NCBI GenBank assembly: GCA_900768465.1
Contig: CAAGCY010000021.1
Location: forward strand, 24,303 to 88,302
Reading direction: 5' to 3'
DNA: 64,000 nt
Source: Alphaproteobacteria bacterium
Lineage (GTDB): Bacteria > Pseudomonadota > Alphaproteobacteria > CAAGCB01 > CAG-977
This document shows positions 9,753 to 18,776 of this stretch, piece by piece. Position 1 is the first letter of the stretch, and every line of letters starts with the position of its first letter. Under the pieces are notes generated by a model. The model made no database searches, was not told the DNA's origin, and saw nothing but the letters and a program-made list of their open reading frames with translations. The position numbers and the translations under genes were made by a program.

Positions 9753-10639
9753 GCTTTGCGTTCCACGATGAAGCGCGCCAAATCGCGCAGATAGTCGGCT
9801 TTTTCGTCAAAACATTCCAAAGACGCAATCGCTTGATACGACAGCGCGTTCGCCTGTTCTTTCGCCTGTTCCAACCCCAGCAGGGAAATAAAGGTCGCTT
9901 TGTGCGCGTCCAAATCCTTGCGCACCGCTTTGCCCATGGATTCGGCATCGCCCTCGACATCCAAAATGTCGTCGGCGATTTGGAAAGCCAGCCCGATGTC
10001 GCGCGCGTACGCTTTCAGCACTTGACGCTGTTCATAGCTTGCTTTGCCCATAATCGCGCCCGCTTCGCACGCATAAGCGAACAGGCGTCCCGTCTTCATC
10101 TGTTGCAGGCGGATGATTTCGGGCAAATCCATATCGTCCATGTGTTCCGCCAGAATGTCCAGCATTTGCCCGCCTATCATACCGCTCATCCCCGCGGCTT
10201 TGGACAGTTCCGCAACCAGCTGGCAGCGAACGACGGGTTCAAACAGACAGTCGTCGTTGGCAATCACGCCGAACGCGCGGGTCAGCAAAGCGTCGCCCGC
10301 CAAAATCGCGGTCGCTTCGTCGAATTTTTTGTGGCATGTCGGCTGTCCGCGGCGCATATCGTCGTTGTCCATCGCGGGCAGATCGTCGTGAATCAAAGAA
10401 TAGCAATGCACCATTTCCAACGCCACCGCGACGCGCAAAGCTTTCGTCCTTTCCACACCGAACAGATTGGCGCTCTGCATCACCAAAAACGGACGCAAAG
10501 CCTTGCCCCCCGCCAGCACGGAATAGCGCATGGCTTCAACGACGCGTTTTTCGGGCGTCGACGGCACGGGCAACAGGCGGTCGATTTCCGCACGGACTTC
10601 GGCGGCTGTTTCTTTGATTGCGACAGACAGATTGGTCAT
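9749..10639 (-). CDS. ispA: Geranylgeranyl/farnesyl diphosphate synthase family (IspA)
   Basis: The 296-residue protein is a short-chain trans-prenyltransferase. It carries the first aspartate-rich motif in LIHDDLPAMDNDD (near residue 85) and the second in QIADDILD (near residue 220), which bind magnesium and the allylic diphosphate. It should make farnesyl diphosphate from IPP and DMAPP, feeding undecaprenyl phosphate and quinone synthesis. It lies 4 bases after xseB and overlaps dxs, the classic proteobacterial xseB-ispA-dxs order. Product chain length cannot be fixed from sequence alone. Confidence 0.95.
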   Translation of the reverse strand: MTNLSVAIKETAAEVRAEIDRLLPVPSTPEKRVVEAMRYSVLAGGKALRPFLVMQSANLFGVERTKALRVAVALEMVHCYSLIHDDLPAMDNDDMRRGQPTCHKKFDEATAILAGDALLTRAFGVIANDDCLFEPVVRCQLVAELSKAAGMSGMIGGQMLDILAEHMDDMDLPEIIRLQQMKTGRLFAYACEAGAIMGKASYEQRQVLKAYARDIGLAFQIADDILDVEGDAESMGKAVRKDLDAHKATFISLLGLEQAKEQANALSYQAIASLECFDEKADYLRDLARFIVERKA

Positions 10640-10643
10640 CGTT

Positions 10644-10889
10644 TTACTCCATAGGCAAAGGGGAAATTCCGGTCGCCTCCCCGTTCAGGGAAGCGGTGAT
10701 TTTGTCGATTTTCAAACGCGCGTCGGCAAGCTTTTTTTCGCAATGTTTGCGCAGCATCGTGCCTTGTTCGTAGCAAGCAATGGCATCGTCCAGCTTGACT
10801 TTGCCCGTTTCCATGCGGCGCACGATTTCCTCCAAAGCGGCAAGCGCTTCTTCAAAGCTCATCTGTTCAACGGCTGCATTATCCATCAT
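10644..10889 (-). CDS. xseB: Exodeoxyribonuclease VII small subunit
   Basis: The 81-residue protein matches XseB: SFEEALAALEEIVRRMETG near the N-terminus followed by the helical segment LDDAIACYEQG. It forms a complex with the XseA large subunit (not in this window) and degrades single-stranded DNA to oligonucleotides. An AAAGGA ribosome-binding site precedes the double ATG. It opens the xseB-ispA-dxs-tlyA set and may be cotranscribed with the lipid A genes upstream, 45 bases away. Confidence 0.93.
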   Translation of the reverse strand: MMDNAAVEQMSFEEALAALEEIVRRMETGKVKLDDAIACYEQGTMLRKHCEKKLADARLKIDKITASLNGEATGISPLPME

Positions 10890-10934
10890 CGACTGTAATC
10901 CTTTTGTTCGATTGTAATCCCTGCAAGGGACAGG

Positions 10935-11957
10935 TCAAAGACTTTTTTGCGGAATAAACTTTTTTTGCGAAACGGCGAACACTTCAGGCGGTTTTATTCC
11001 TTTTTTCCACAGCTTGCGTTCACGGTACAGCCGTTTCCACATAAATTTTGAATCGGGCCAGCGTTTATGCACCCACAGCCATTGTTCGGGCTTCAGCCGT
11101 ATCCAGTTTTCGACGACTTTGTTCGCTTTGGTCATATACGCCTGCACGTCTTTGTCCGTATCGCCCGTTTTTTCAATCGTCAGCAAAGGTTCGGGCGTCA
11201 ATCTGAAATGCGCGCCGTTCAGCCGTTCGCACCGCATCGGCAAAGCGGGATAGTCGTACTTCAGCACCAGCCGCGCCAAAGACGGCGTCGTTTTGACGGG
11301 AAAGCCGAAGAAATCCACCCAAATCCCTTCGTTCATTTTTTGGTCGATAAGCAACGCGAAATGTCCGCCTTTACGCATTTCCGAAACGATTTGACGAAAG
11401 CCGCTTGTTCCTTTCTGCACCAAATCGCCCTTGATTTTCAGGCGAAACCAGCGGAAAGCCCATTCAACGTACGGATTGTTCGCTTTGCGGTAAACACGAT
11501 GCAAAGGCATGCCCAGCTTGCACCCCAAAACGGACGCGATTTCCCAGTTGCCGATGTGCGCGGAAAACAAAATGCCCGCTTTGCCGTCGTCGCGCATTTG
11601 CACGCTTTTTTCGTAATCGACGAACTCGATTCTGTCGTCGTAATGCGTGCAAAGATGACGCAAGTGCGGATATTCCACAAAAGTTCTGACCAGATTATCC
11701 CACATTCCGACGACAATCGCATCGATTTCGGCAACCGATTTTTCGGGAAACACTTTCATCAGATTATAGCGCGCAACCCACGACACTTTCAGTTTCGGTC
11801 CGATTTTGCGCCCTACGAAACCGCCGATTCCCGACGCCCAATCCAACGGCAGCAAGCGAAACAGCACGCAAAAGAACACCATTCCGACAAATTCAAAAGG
11901 ATAGCGGAACAAACACAGGAAAAAACGTTTGATTTTGCGGCGTGTTCGTCTTTGCAC
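10935..11957 (-). CDS. LpxL/HtrB-type lipid A acyltransferase
   Basis: This 340-residue protein belongs to the lysophospholipid/lipid A late acyltransferase family. It has an N-terminal hydrophobic segment (residues ~10-40) and the catalytic HxxxxD/E motif as HIGNWE near residue 135. It should add a secondary acyl chain to the lipid A precursor at the inner membrane; whether lauroyl, myristoyl or a longer chain cannot be read. The start is a GTG at 11957 with AAGGG seven bases upstream. It begins four bases after lpxK, consistent with one lipid A operon. Family assignment is firm; LpxL versus LpxM versus LpxP is not. Confidence 0.88.
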   Translation of the reverse strand: MQRRTRRKIKRFFLCLFRYPFEFVGMVFFCVLFRLLPLDWASGIGGFVGRKIGPKLKVSWVARYNLMKVFPEKSVAEIDAIVVGMWDNLVRTFVEYPHLRHLCTHYDDRIEFVDYEKSVQMRDDGKAGILFSAHIGNWEIASVLGCKLGMPLHRVYRKANNPYVEWAFRWFRLKIKGDLVQKGTSGFRQIVSEMRKGGHFALLIDQKMNEGIWVDFFGFPVKTTPSLARLVLKYDYPALPMRCERLNGAHFRLTPEPLLTIEKTGDTDKDVQAYMTKANKVVENWIRLKPEQWLWVHKRWPDSKFMWKRLYRERKLWKKGIKPPEVFAVSQKKFIPQKSL

Positions 11958-11961
11958 GGAA

Positions 11962-12957
11962 TCACCCTTTTTTCTTTAGAAAACGGGACAGCAGAGCGCA
12001 CAACACGTCGGGCGTATCCCAAACGGTGAATGCTTCGACAACGCGGACATCGGACAAAAAGCGCTTCGGCACGCGAACGGCGTCTTTGGCGGTTGTGACC
12101 AAAACGGCATTTTCCGCCCGCGCCGTTTCCGCCAGCTTGTTCAAATCGTCGTCCGTATAGGGATAATGATCCGAAAACGCCTGCGTTCCGACGACATCGC
12201 AACCATAGTCTTTGAGCATATCGAAAAACTTGGCGGGAAAGCCGATGCCTGCAAAAGCAAACAACTTTTTGCCCAACAACTGCTGAATAATGCGCTGATC
12301 CTGCTCGATATGAACGGCGGCAAAAGGCAAGTCGGGAAAATCCGTTTCGATTTTGCTTTTAACATCCGACAAATCCTTGCCGACCACGATAAAAGCGTTC
12401 GCGCGCGCCAATCCGTCCGCCAGCGGTTCGCGCAGCGGTCCCGCGGGGAACACTTTGCCGTTGCCGCAGCCGTAGCGTCCGTCGAACACGGCGAACGACA
12501 AATCCTTTTCCAGCTTGGGATTTTGGAAGCCGTCATCCATAATAATGACTTCCGCCCCGATTTTTTCGGCAAAAGCCGCACCTTTCGCCCTGTCCGCATT
12601 AACGACGGTCGGAGCGACGCGCGCCAAAATCATCGCTTCGTCGCCGACGTCTTTAGCGGTATGCTTGTCCAAATCAACCAAGCACCGCTTCAGCCCGCCG
12701 CCGTAGCCGCGCGTCAAAAACACGGGGCGCATACCGTTCATTTTGAAATATTCGGCAATCGACACCGCCAAAGGCGTTTTGCCGACACCGCCCATGACCA
12801 GATTGCCCACGCAAATCACGGGGATTTTCGCGCGGTACGCTTTGGCTTTTTTCATACGGCGTCCGCAGATGAAGGCGTACAGTTTTCCGAACGGCATCAG
12901 CAGTTTTGAAGCGACGGAGTTGTCTTTTTCCCAAAAAGCCGGCGATTTAATCGGCAT
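11962..12957 (-). CDS. lpxK: Tetraacyldisaccharide 4'-kinase
   Basis: LpxK phosphorylates the 4' position of the lipid A disaccharide, giving lipid IVA. The 331-residue protein has the family P-loop, VGNLVMGGVGKTPLAV, near residue 55, and a conserved MDDGFQN segment near residue 145. The ATG at 12957 overlaps the end of the waaA frame by 11 bases; a TTG six codons upstream would extend it, but the ATG follows a GAAAGAAAAG stretch and is preferred. It lies between waaA and the LpxL-type gene, so late lipid A steps are grouped. Confidence 0.93.
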   Translation of the reverse strand: MPIKSPAFWEKDNSVASKLLMPFGKLYAFICGRRMKKAKAYRAKIPVICVGNLVMGGVGKTPLAVSIAEYFKMNGMRPVFLTRGYGGGLKRCLVDLDKHTAKDVGDEAMILARVAPTVVNADRAKGAAFAEKIGAEVIIMDDGFQNPKLEKDLSFAVFDGRYGCGNGKVFPAGPLREPLADGLARANAFIVVGKDLSDVKSKIETDFPDLPFAAVHIEQDQRIIQQLLGKKLFAFAGIGFPAKFFDMLKDYGCDVVGTQAFSDHYPYTDDDLNKLAETARAENAVLVTTAKDAVRVPKRFLSDVRVVEAFTVWDTPDVLCALLSRFLKKKG

Positions 12958-14995
12958 TGTCTTTTCTTTCGTCAAAATCCAGATACGGCGCCAAAGCCGT
13001 CGTCAAGCGGTTCAGCACGTCCGCTTGGTTCAACGCGAAAGCGCGGGCATTTTGCTGGATTGTATGCAAAGTTTCTTTGTCGGAAAACCACGCATCCAGC
13101 GTTTGCGTCAGCTGTTCTTTGTCCTCGACCACGGTCAAAGCGTCGGCGGCGGTGGCTTTTGCAACGATTTCCTTGAAGTTCATCATATACTTGCCGCACA
13201 CGACGGCTTTGCCCAAACGGGCGGGTTCAATGATATTCTGCCCGCCGAACGCCACCAAAGACCCGCCGACAAACGCGATTTCGGCAAGCCTGTAAAACAG
13301 CCCCATTTCCCCGATGGTATCCGCCAAATAAACGGTCGTTTCGGGGGTAATGTCTTCATGGCGGGAACGCCGCGCAACATGCAGCCCCGCCTGCGTCAAA
13401 ATCTTTTCGATTTCGTCGCCGCGTTTGGGATGACGGGGGGCGAGAATCATCAAAGCCCCTTTTGTTTTCAGCGCGTTCTGCGCGAAAGCCAGCTGTTCTT
13501 CTTCGCCCGCGTGCGTACTGGCGGCAATCCAGCACGGGCGGTTTGCGATTTGCTTTTCCAGCTTTGCAAATTCGTCCGCGTCATACGGCAAATCCTTCGA
13601 CGCGAACTTCAGATTTCCGACGCAATCGGCGTTTTTCGCGCCCAACACCTGCAAACGGCGGGCGTCTTCGTCGGTTTGACCGAACGATTTGGTGAACAGA
13701 CCTTGCAATTCGCGGCAAAACACGGGAAATTTCCGCCACCGTTCGAACGAACGATCGGACACGCGCCCGTTGATTAAAATCAGCGGGATTTTGCGCGATG
13801 AAATTTCGCTCAGCAGATTGGGCCAAAATTCGGATTCAATCCACAGCACCGCATCGGGCTTCCAGTAATCGACAAAACGTTTGACCGCGGACGGCGTGTC
13901 AATCGGCACGAATTGGTGAAAAGCGTTCGCGGGCAGGCGTTTTGCCATCAGATCCGCCGACGTAACCGTCCCCGAAGTCATCATCACCCGCGCGTCGGGA
14001 TACAGTTCGCCCAGCCTGTTTATCAGCGGCAAAGCGGACAAGGTTTCGCCGACGCTCGCCCCGTGAATCCAAATCAGACGACCGTTGGGACGCGGCATTC
14101 CCGCATAGCCCATGCGTTCGGGAAAACGCTTCAAATCCTCTTTTCCTTTGGCTTTGCGCACCGCCAAATATATCGCAATCAGGGGATATGCCAAAACCGT
14201 CACGGCTTTGTACATGCTCAGTAAATTCATTTTTCCCTCCTGTGACTCGGGCGACGTTCCGCGCCCCGCCCGTTCATCGGCGGCACGCGTCAAGTCAAGC
14301 AATCTTTTTTCCAGTTTTTCGCGCCAAACCTCTGTTTGTTCGGCATTCAAGTCCGCGGGGACTTCAATCGGTTCGGAACACAAAATCACGCCTTTGTTGA
14401 ACGGCATCGGCAGCATGAACTTGTCCCACGTTTTGAAAATTTTGGCGCGCTTGACGGAAAAAGCGGTAAACACAATCGGACAGCGCGATTCGGAAGCCAG
14501 CGCGACCAGTCCTTTGGTCATTTTGTAGCCCGGTTTTCTGCCGTCGGGCGCCATCGCCATCAAAGCATCCTCTTTCATCAAGCGCATAATCGCCAATCCC
14601 GCCGCCGTTCCGTTGCGTTTTGACGATCCGTCGACGGTTTTGATGCCGTAGTGGCGCATGGCGGCGGCAACCGCGCGTCCGTCGCGATGCAGAGAAATCA
14701 ACACATAGGGCTGCAGTTTTTTGGGTTTGAAATAAAACTTGGCGAACGTCGCGCCCATCAGCCGCCCATGCCAAAACGACATAAAAAACGGCCGTTTTTC
14801 ATCGTCGAACGAATAGGGCCAACCTTCCGCCGTCCAACGGGTCGTATGAAAAACAAATCGGGTGTACAGATAGAACAGGTACCCGATAAGTTCCTGAACT
14901 ATCGCCATTTTTCCGATTTTTTTCAACATATCGAGCGCCCTTTCGACCCAATGCAACCGATTGTCCAAATTATTATAAAACAAAAAGTTCTTCAA
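12947..14995 (-). CDS. waaA: Fused DUF374 acyltransferase-like domain and Kdo transferase WaaA
   Basis: One open frame of 682 residues joins two proteins usually encoded by adjacent genes. Residues ~30-215 are a DUF374 lysophospholipid acyltransferase-like domain (FMSFWHGRLM, MAPDGRKPGYKMTKG). Residues 256-682 are a complete WaaA/KdtA, which transfers Kdo to lipid IVA: IHGASVGET, WIESEFWPNLL, and GGSLVAFGGQNIIEPA of the GT-B fold. No stop codon separates them, yet a perfect GGAGG stands six bases before an in-frame ATG at 14230, exactly where a normal 427-residue WaaA would begin. So a fusion, a separate WaaA, or both may be made. The 3' end overlaps lpxK. Confidence 0.9.
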   Translation of the reverse strand: MKNFLFYNNLDNRLHWVERALDMLKKIGKMAIVQELIGYLFYLYTRFVFHTTRWTAEGWPYSFDDEKRPFFMSFWHGRLMGATFAKFYFKPKKLQPYVLISLHRDGRAVAAAMRHYGIKTVDGSSKRNGTAAGLAIMRLMKEDALMAMAPDGRKPGYKMTKGLVALASESRCPIVFTAFSVKRAKIFKTWDKFMLPMPFNKGVILCSEPIEVPADLNAEQTEVWREKLEKRLLDLTRAADERAGRGTSPESQEGKMNLLSMYKAVTVLAYPLIAIYLAVRKAKGKEDLKRFPERMGYAGMPRPNGRLIWIHGASVGETLSALPLINRLGELYPDARVMMTSGTVTSADLMAKRLPANAFHQFVPIDTPSAVKRFVDYWKPDAVLWIESEFWPNLLSEISSRKIPLILINGRVSDRSFERWRKFPVFCRELQGLFTKSFGQTDEDARRLQVLGAKNADCVGNLKFASKDLPYDADEFAKLEKQIANRPCWIAASTHAGEEEQLAFAQNALKTKGALMILAPRHPKRGDEIEKILTQAGLHVARRSRHEDITPETTVYLADTIGEMGLFYRLAEIAFVGGSLVAFGGQNIIEPARLGKAVVCGKYMMNFKEIVAKATAADALTVVEDKEQLTQTLDAWFSDKETLHTIQQNARAFALNQADVLNRLTTALAPYLDFDERKDNAD
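14230..14245 (-). promoter_or_regulatory. Internal Shine-Dalgarno and start for free-standing WaaA
   Basis: On the minus strand the sequence reads CAGGAGGGAAAAATG, with GGAGG at ideal spacing before an in-frame ATG. The protein from here starts MNLLSMYKAV, followed by the membrane-anchor helix typical of WaaA. This supports translation of WaaA on its own from within the fused frame. Confidence 0.7.
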
Positions 14996-15009
14996 GGATT
15001 ATATTCGTT

Positions 15010-15038
15010 TTGACCTTTTGAAAAAAGCCTTTTACACT
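15010..15038 (+). promoter_or_regulatory. Sigma-70-like promoter for the lipoprotein gene
   Basis: TTGACC and TACACT are separated by 17 bases, 30 bases before the AAGGAG and ATG of the gene at 15068. The site lies in the divergent gap after the DUF374-waaA start. Confidence 0.6.
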
Positions 15039-15067
15039 TGTTTTTCAGGAAATCAAGGAGTCTGCCG

Positions 15068-16270
15068 ATGAAAATCCGTACGCTGTTTGCCATAACGTTT
15101 TTAACCGCCGCTTTGACGGGATGCTTTGAAAAAAAAGAGGATGCCAAAACCGCCGCTTTGCCCGAACAGCCGTCCAAAGTGCTGGATTATTTGGAATTGT
15201 CGGCTTATTCGTTGATAAGCCAACAGCAGCCCGACGGTTTTTTCAGATACGAATACGACTTTATCACGGGGGCTTATACGCCGTGGGACAATATTATCCA
15301 TCAAACGCGGGCTGGCTTTGCGCTGATGCAGTATTACCTGTTCATGGTCAACGGCGGAATCTCGCCGCAGTCCGCGCCCGTTGTTCTGAACGCCGCCCGA
15401 AAAGCGCTGAACGGATACAAAACGGCATCCGTTTATCACAACAGCATGCCGGGAGCGTTGATTTCGTTTTATTATAATAAAAAAGGCGCGGGGAAAAAGG
15501 GAACGCAGGATAAATTCCAAAGACTGGAAGCCGAAATCGCCGCAACGGCGTTTGCTTTGACGACGGAACAGGCTTACTGGAGTGCGACAAATTCCGACGA
15601 ATTCCTAACAGAACGCAAAGAATGGCGATCGGCTTTGCTGTACCATGCGCGCCAAGCCCTGATGACGCCGCTGCAGAAACGGTCGTTCATGGCTCCCGTA
15701 TGGCTGGCGCTGACGGTGTACAACCAAAACGACCCCGCCGACAAAGAAGTCGAAAACGTTTTGAAAATGACGGACGCTTATTTTATGAAAGCCCCGCGCC
15801 CGATTAAATCGGCGGACGATTTTGTATGGGATATGGTTGCGCTTCGGCGACATGGCGCGCCCGATTCCGTGCAGACGGGATATACGGCGCGACAAACGGC
15901 GAAAATTTTGGATGATTTGTACGCGCAACACGAAACAGGCGTCAACAACTGCCTGCTGTCGCTCGGATTGGTCGAAGCCGCGCTGATTTTACGCGACGGC
16001 GATTCGCCCAAAACAGACAGAATCCGCCAAGCCGCTTTGGGACGCGGACAGTTGGAATACTACAATTCCCTGAAATACACGATTTTATCGAATCAAACTT
16101 GGATTTCGCTGGGTCCCGGACGGACATTGCATTCACAGGACTTTAAACGCTTTACGGGGGCGGCAGTACTTGGAATACACTCGCCGCGCACAAATATCGG
16201 CGTAACGGAACTGTGCTTGCTGGCGGGAATGCGCTTTGCCAACGAAGACTTGAAAGAACTGCAGGAGTAA
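15068..16270 (+). CDS. Predicted lipoprotein of unknown function
   Basis: The 400-residue protein starts at 15068 after AAGGAG. The N-terminus is a lipoprotein signal peptide with lipobox LTGC near residue 18, so the mature protein should be lipid-anchored. The body is helical with aromatic-rich segments (QPDGFFRYEYD, YTPWDNIIHQTRAGFALMQYY), giving a loose resemblance to alpha/alpha-toroid proteins such as glycoside hydrolases or terpene-cyclase-like folds, but no catalytic motif could be identified. It is transcribed alone and ends in front of a poly-C tract. Membrane anchoring is well supported; function is unknown. Confidence 0.82.
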   Translation: MKIRTLFAITFLTAALTGCFEKKEDAKTAALPEQPSKVLDYLELSAYSLISQQQPDGFFRYEYDFITGAYTPWDNIIHQTRAGFALMQYYLFMVNGGISPQSAPVVLNAARKALNGYKTASVYHNSMPGALISFYYNKKGAGKKGTQDKFQRLEAEIAATAFALTTEQAYWSATNSDEFLTERKEWRSALLYHARQALMTPLQKRSFMAPVWLALTVYNQNDPADKEVENVLKMTDAYFMKAPRPIKSADDFVWDMVALRRHGAPDSVQTGYTARQTAKILDDLYAQHETGVNNCLLSLGLVEAALILRDGDSPKTDRIRQAALGRGQLEYYNSLKYTILSNQTWISLGPGRTLHSQDFKRFTGAAVLGIHSPRTNIGVTELCLLAGMRFANEDLKELQE

Positions 16271-16285
16271 TTCTTTTGTAAAAAG

Positions 16286-16299
16286 CCCCCCCCCCCCCC
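16286..16299. repeat. Homopolymer of 14 cytosines
   Basis: An uninterrupted run of 14 C lies 15 bases after the stop of the lipoprotein gene, between two convergent genes. It is not inside a recognised reading frame or between promoter elements, so phase variation is not evident. It may vary in length between cells or be a consensus error in an assembly. Confidence 0.9.
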
Positions 16300-16348
16300 T
16301 TTATGGTATTGTCAAGAGATTCTTGAAGAAAAATGCGCGTTGACAAAA

Positions 16349-16378
16349 AAAAGGAAGAGTATTTTTTACTCTTCCCTT
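16349..16378 (-). terminator. Intrinsic terminator of the gene at 16400
   Basis: The inverted repeat GGAAGAGT/ACTCTTCC has an AT-rich loop, followed on the minus strand by an eight-T run. Confidence 0.8.
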
Positions 16379-16399
16379 GAAAAACAAAGTTTTTTGCAT

Positions 16400-17029
16400 T
16401 TATCCGCGAGTATGTGCCGAACGAAGCATTTGCGATTGCCGAACCGCTTCCGCATAAGTTTTGATTTTGTCTTTCGGTTGAATTGTCTGATAATCCGTCG
16501 GAACATTCGTAATGCGGCCGTTGCCTTTAGAGTCAACAACGAACAACGCTCCTTCGACATTCGCGCGCTGTGTTTTCACGCCATCACTATACGTTGCGCC
16601 AACAGGAACAACCGTTGCACGACATTCATCGTTATTGCGGCGGCACATGCGACCCTGCGTCGGAATCAAAGCCTGTTTTTTGTAAGCTTGATCAGAGCAA
16701 TAGCGGTCGTTAAAGTCGTTTTTTTCCAAAAAGCCCATCAGATTTTTAACGTCTGCAGCGTCCATTTGTTCTGCCGGTCTTTTTTTCAGCATTTCATACG
16801 CTTTCAAATAACCATCCAATTTTTTGACCTGCTCGGCCGAAACCCCGTTCAGCAACAAAATGTCCTTACCGTCACCTTTCAAATGCTGAGCTCCCCATTC
16901 CGTCCCCGCATCTTTCGGATTTTCAAAATCCATCGGCTTTTCCAGCTCCAACACATAGCGTTCCGTTCCGCTTTTGACGGCTGTCCCGAATTTTTTCACA
17001 AAGTCAACGTCTTTTTGTGTCAATTCCAT
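16400..17029 (-). CDS. Unrecognised soluble protein
   Basis: This gene encodes 209 residues from an ATG at 17029, which has GGAG seven bases upstream; the frame is open 12 codons further upstream but without a better site. The protein is charged, with no signal peptide or membrane helix, and has three cysteines clustered near the middle (DRYCSDQAY, GRMCRRNNDECRA). I recognise no family. It follows the RNase J-type gene by 58 bases, separated by a hairpin, and ends at its own terminator, so it is probably an independent unit. Confidence 0.75.
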   Translation of the reverse strand: MELTQKDVDFVKKFGTAVKSGTERYVLELEKPMDFENPKDAGTEWGAQHLKGDGKDILLLNGVSAEQVKKLDGYLKAYEMLKKRPAEQMDAADVKNLMGFLEKNDFNDRYCSDQAYKKQALIPTQGRMCRRNNDECRATVVPVGATYSDGVKTQRANVEGALFVVDSKGNGRITNVPTDYQTIQPKDKIKTYAEAVRQSQMLRSAHTRG

Positions 17030-17046
17030 CTCTTTTCTCCTGTAAG

Positions 17047-17075
17047 AAAATGGCACCTTTCGCAAGGTGCCATTT
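17047..17075 (-). terminator. Intrinsic terminator after the RNase J-type gene
   Basis: A near-perfect inverted repeat (AAAATGGCACCTT / AAGGTGCCATTTT) lies immediately downstream of the stop at 17088 on the minus strand and ends in TTTT. Confidence 0.75.
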
Positions 17076-17087
17076 TCACATTATTCT

Positions 17088-18749
17088 TTAGTGAGTGTTT
17101 TGCGCCATTTTCGCCATGATAGCGATGTTATGACGTTTTCCGCCTTTTTTGCCGCCTTTTCCTTTGCCTTTGTTCATATTCTTGCGTTCGGTTTTGGACA
17201 TCAAAATCTTCTTGTATTCGATTTCCTTGACGTCTTCCCATTTCTTGGCGACGGGGTTGAACGCCTGCTTGATATAGCGGAAATCGGGGTTCATAAAGTC
17301 GTCGTTTTGGTCAATGACCGCGATACGGCTGGCTTTGCCGATGGTCGGGGAAACTTCGACGTTACCCTTGGACACGACAATCTTTTGCGCGTTCGTGATG
17401 TGATCGACTTTCTGACCTTTGCCTTTGAAGATTTCTTCGGTAGCGGTGGTCTGTTTTTCATCGCCGTGAATGCCGATAAAGGTCGTCTTGCGATCAGCGG
17501 GCTGGTTGGCGGCTGCCAAATCGGCAACTTTTTCCATATCGCCGGCACGACCGTGACCGGAAACGTAATAGGTTTCACCTTCGACAAACGGAGCGCCGCG
17601 CTGCGGAATCATCGTTTTCCAACCCTGCGCTTCCAAAGCCGCCATCATCTGATCGACAACAACCTGATTGTCGCCCGACGGAATAACCGCCTGCTGATTG
17701 ACGCACAGATTGGGAACGCCGCGCGCCGGACGGATGTTCCTGTTTTCGCCGCGGGAAACGCGCGCCATGGACGCCATTTCTTCACCCTGCGTGCCGGTCA
17801 CCATATAGATGCGTTCGCTGGGCGGAATAGCGCGGGCGGCGGGGTCTTTGGCGTCAATGATGTTGACGCGGACGCCCGTGCGCTGCTGGCAGGCGTGAGA
17901 CATGCCGATACCCGCTTTGTTCAAGCATTCGTTGACCTGAACCAAAGAGGCGCCGTCCAAGATGAACGTACGGGGCTTCGTCCCTGTTTCTTTGGCGTAT
18001 TCGGCAACCGCGATAACGTCAGCCATCATTTGCTGGGCGGAACGCGCAATCGTGCCGACCATCATTTGGGCGTTCGGGTTATCGTACAAAATCTTTTTAA
18101 AGCCCTTGGTCACCATGTCATAAGACGGGGTAACTTCCTTGGACGTCGTGGAGGTCGAGTCGCAGAAGCAAACGTCAATGCCTTTGGCAAAGACTTCGCC
18201 GATGCGTTTGTCGTCCCAACCTTTGCCCAATTCGGCTTTGGTCGTTTTGAAATCGCCCAAGTCCATCATACGGGTTCCGTCGGGGGATTCGACCACAAAA
18301 GCCACCGCGCCGGGCGCCGAGTGAGTCACGGGAACGGGTTCGATTTCAAAGCCGTTGACTTTGAATTTCTTGCCGTCCTCGACATCATGGAATTTCGGCA
18401 TGTTGTCGATGGGCAATCCCTGCTTGGTCATTTCCGCCAACATGAACTGATGCGTAAATTTATCGGCATAGATGTTCAGCGGACGTTCCGGATTCATCTG
18501 GATGTGATGAATAATCCCTGCGATATGATCGGCGTGCGCGTGAGTCAGCAACAAATCGTCGCATTCCAGCGGAGCGATGTAGTTGTCGACACCCGTCAGA
18601 GTTTTGTCGGAAAACTTCATCCCGCAATCGATTTGAATCGATTTTTTGGTTCCGTCTTCAGCGGTATACGTGATTTTTTTCGCGTTTCCGCCGATGCCGT
18701 CCAAGTTATTACCGCCGAGAGATTCGAACTCTGTTCTTTTTTCAGCCAT
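17088..18749 (-). CDS. RNase J-family metallo-beta-lactamase ribonuclease
   Basis: The 553-residue protein has the metallo-beta-lactamase zinc motif THAHADH near residue 70, further ligand regions (VTHSAPGAVA, MMDLGDF) and the beta-CASP half with MVTGTQGEE and YVSGHGRAGD segments. RNase J enzymes have 5'-3' exonuclease and endonuclease activity in mRNA decay and rRNA maturation. The last ~25 residues are a Lys/Gly-rich tail (NKGKGKGGKKGGK) that may bind RNA. An AAAGG site precedes the ATG. iscX lies just upstream, 27 bases away, and a hairpin terminator follows. RNase J is standard in alphaproteobacteria, but this one is more divergent than usual. Confidence 0.85.
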   Translation of the reverse strand: MAEKRTEFESLGGNNLDGIGGNAKKITYTAEDGTKKSIQIDCGMKFSDKTLTGVDNYIAPLECDDLLLTHAHADHIAGIIHHIQMNPERPLNIYADKFTHQFMLAEMTKQGLPIDNMPKFHDVEDGKKFKVNGFEIEPVPVTHSAPGAVAFVVESPDGTRMMDLGDFKTTKAELGKGWDDKRIGEVFAKGIDVCFCDSTSTTSKEVTPSYDMVTKGFKKILYDNPNAQMMVGTIARSAQQMMADVIAVAEYAKETGTKPRTFILDGASLVQVNECLNKAGIGMSHACQQRTGVRVNIIDAKDPAARAIPPSERIYMVTGTQGEEMASMARVSRGENRNIRPARGVPNLCVNQQAVIPSGDNQVVVDQMMAALEAQGWKTMIPQRGAPFVEGETYYVSGHGRAGDMEKVADLAAANQPADRKTTFIGIHGDEKQTTATEEIFKGKGQKVDHITNAQKIVVSKGNVEVSPTIGKASRIAVIDQNDDFMNPDFRYIKQAFNPVAKKWEDVKEIEYKKILMSKTERKNMNKGKGKGGKKGGKRHNIAIMAKMAQNTH

Positions 18750-18776
18750 AGCAGTACCTTTCTATATCAAAAATTT

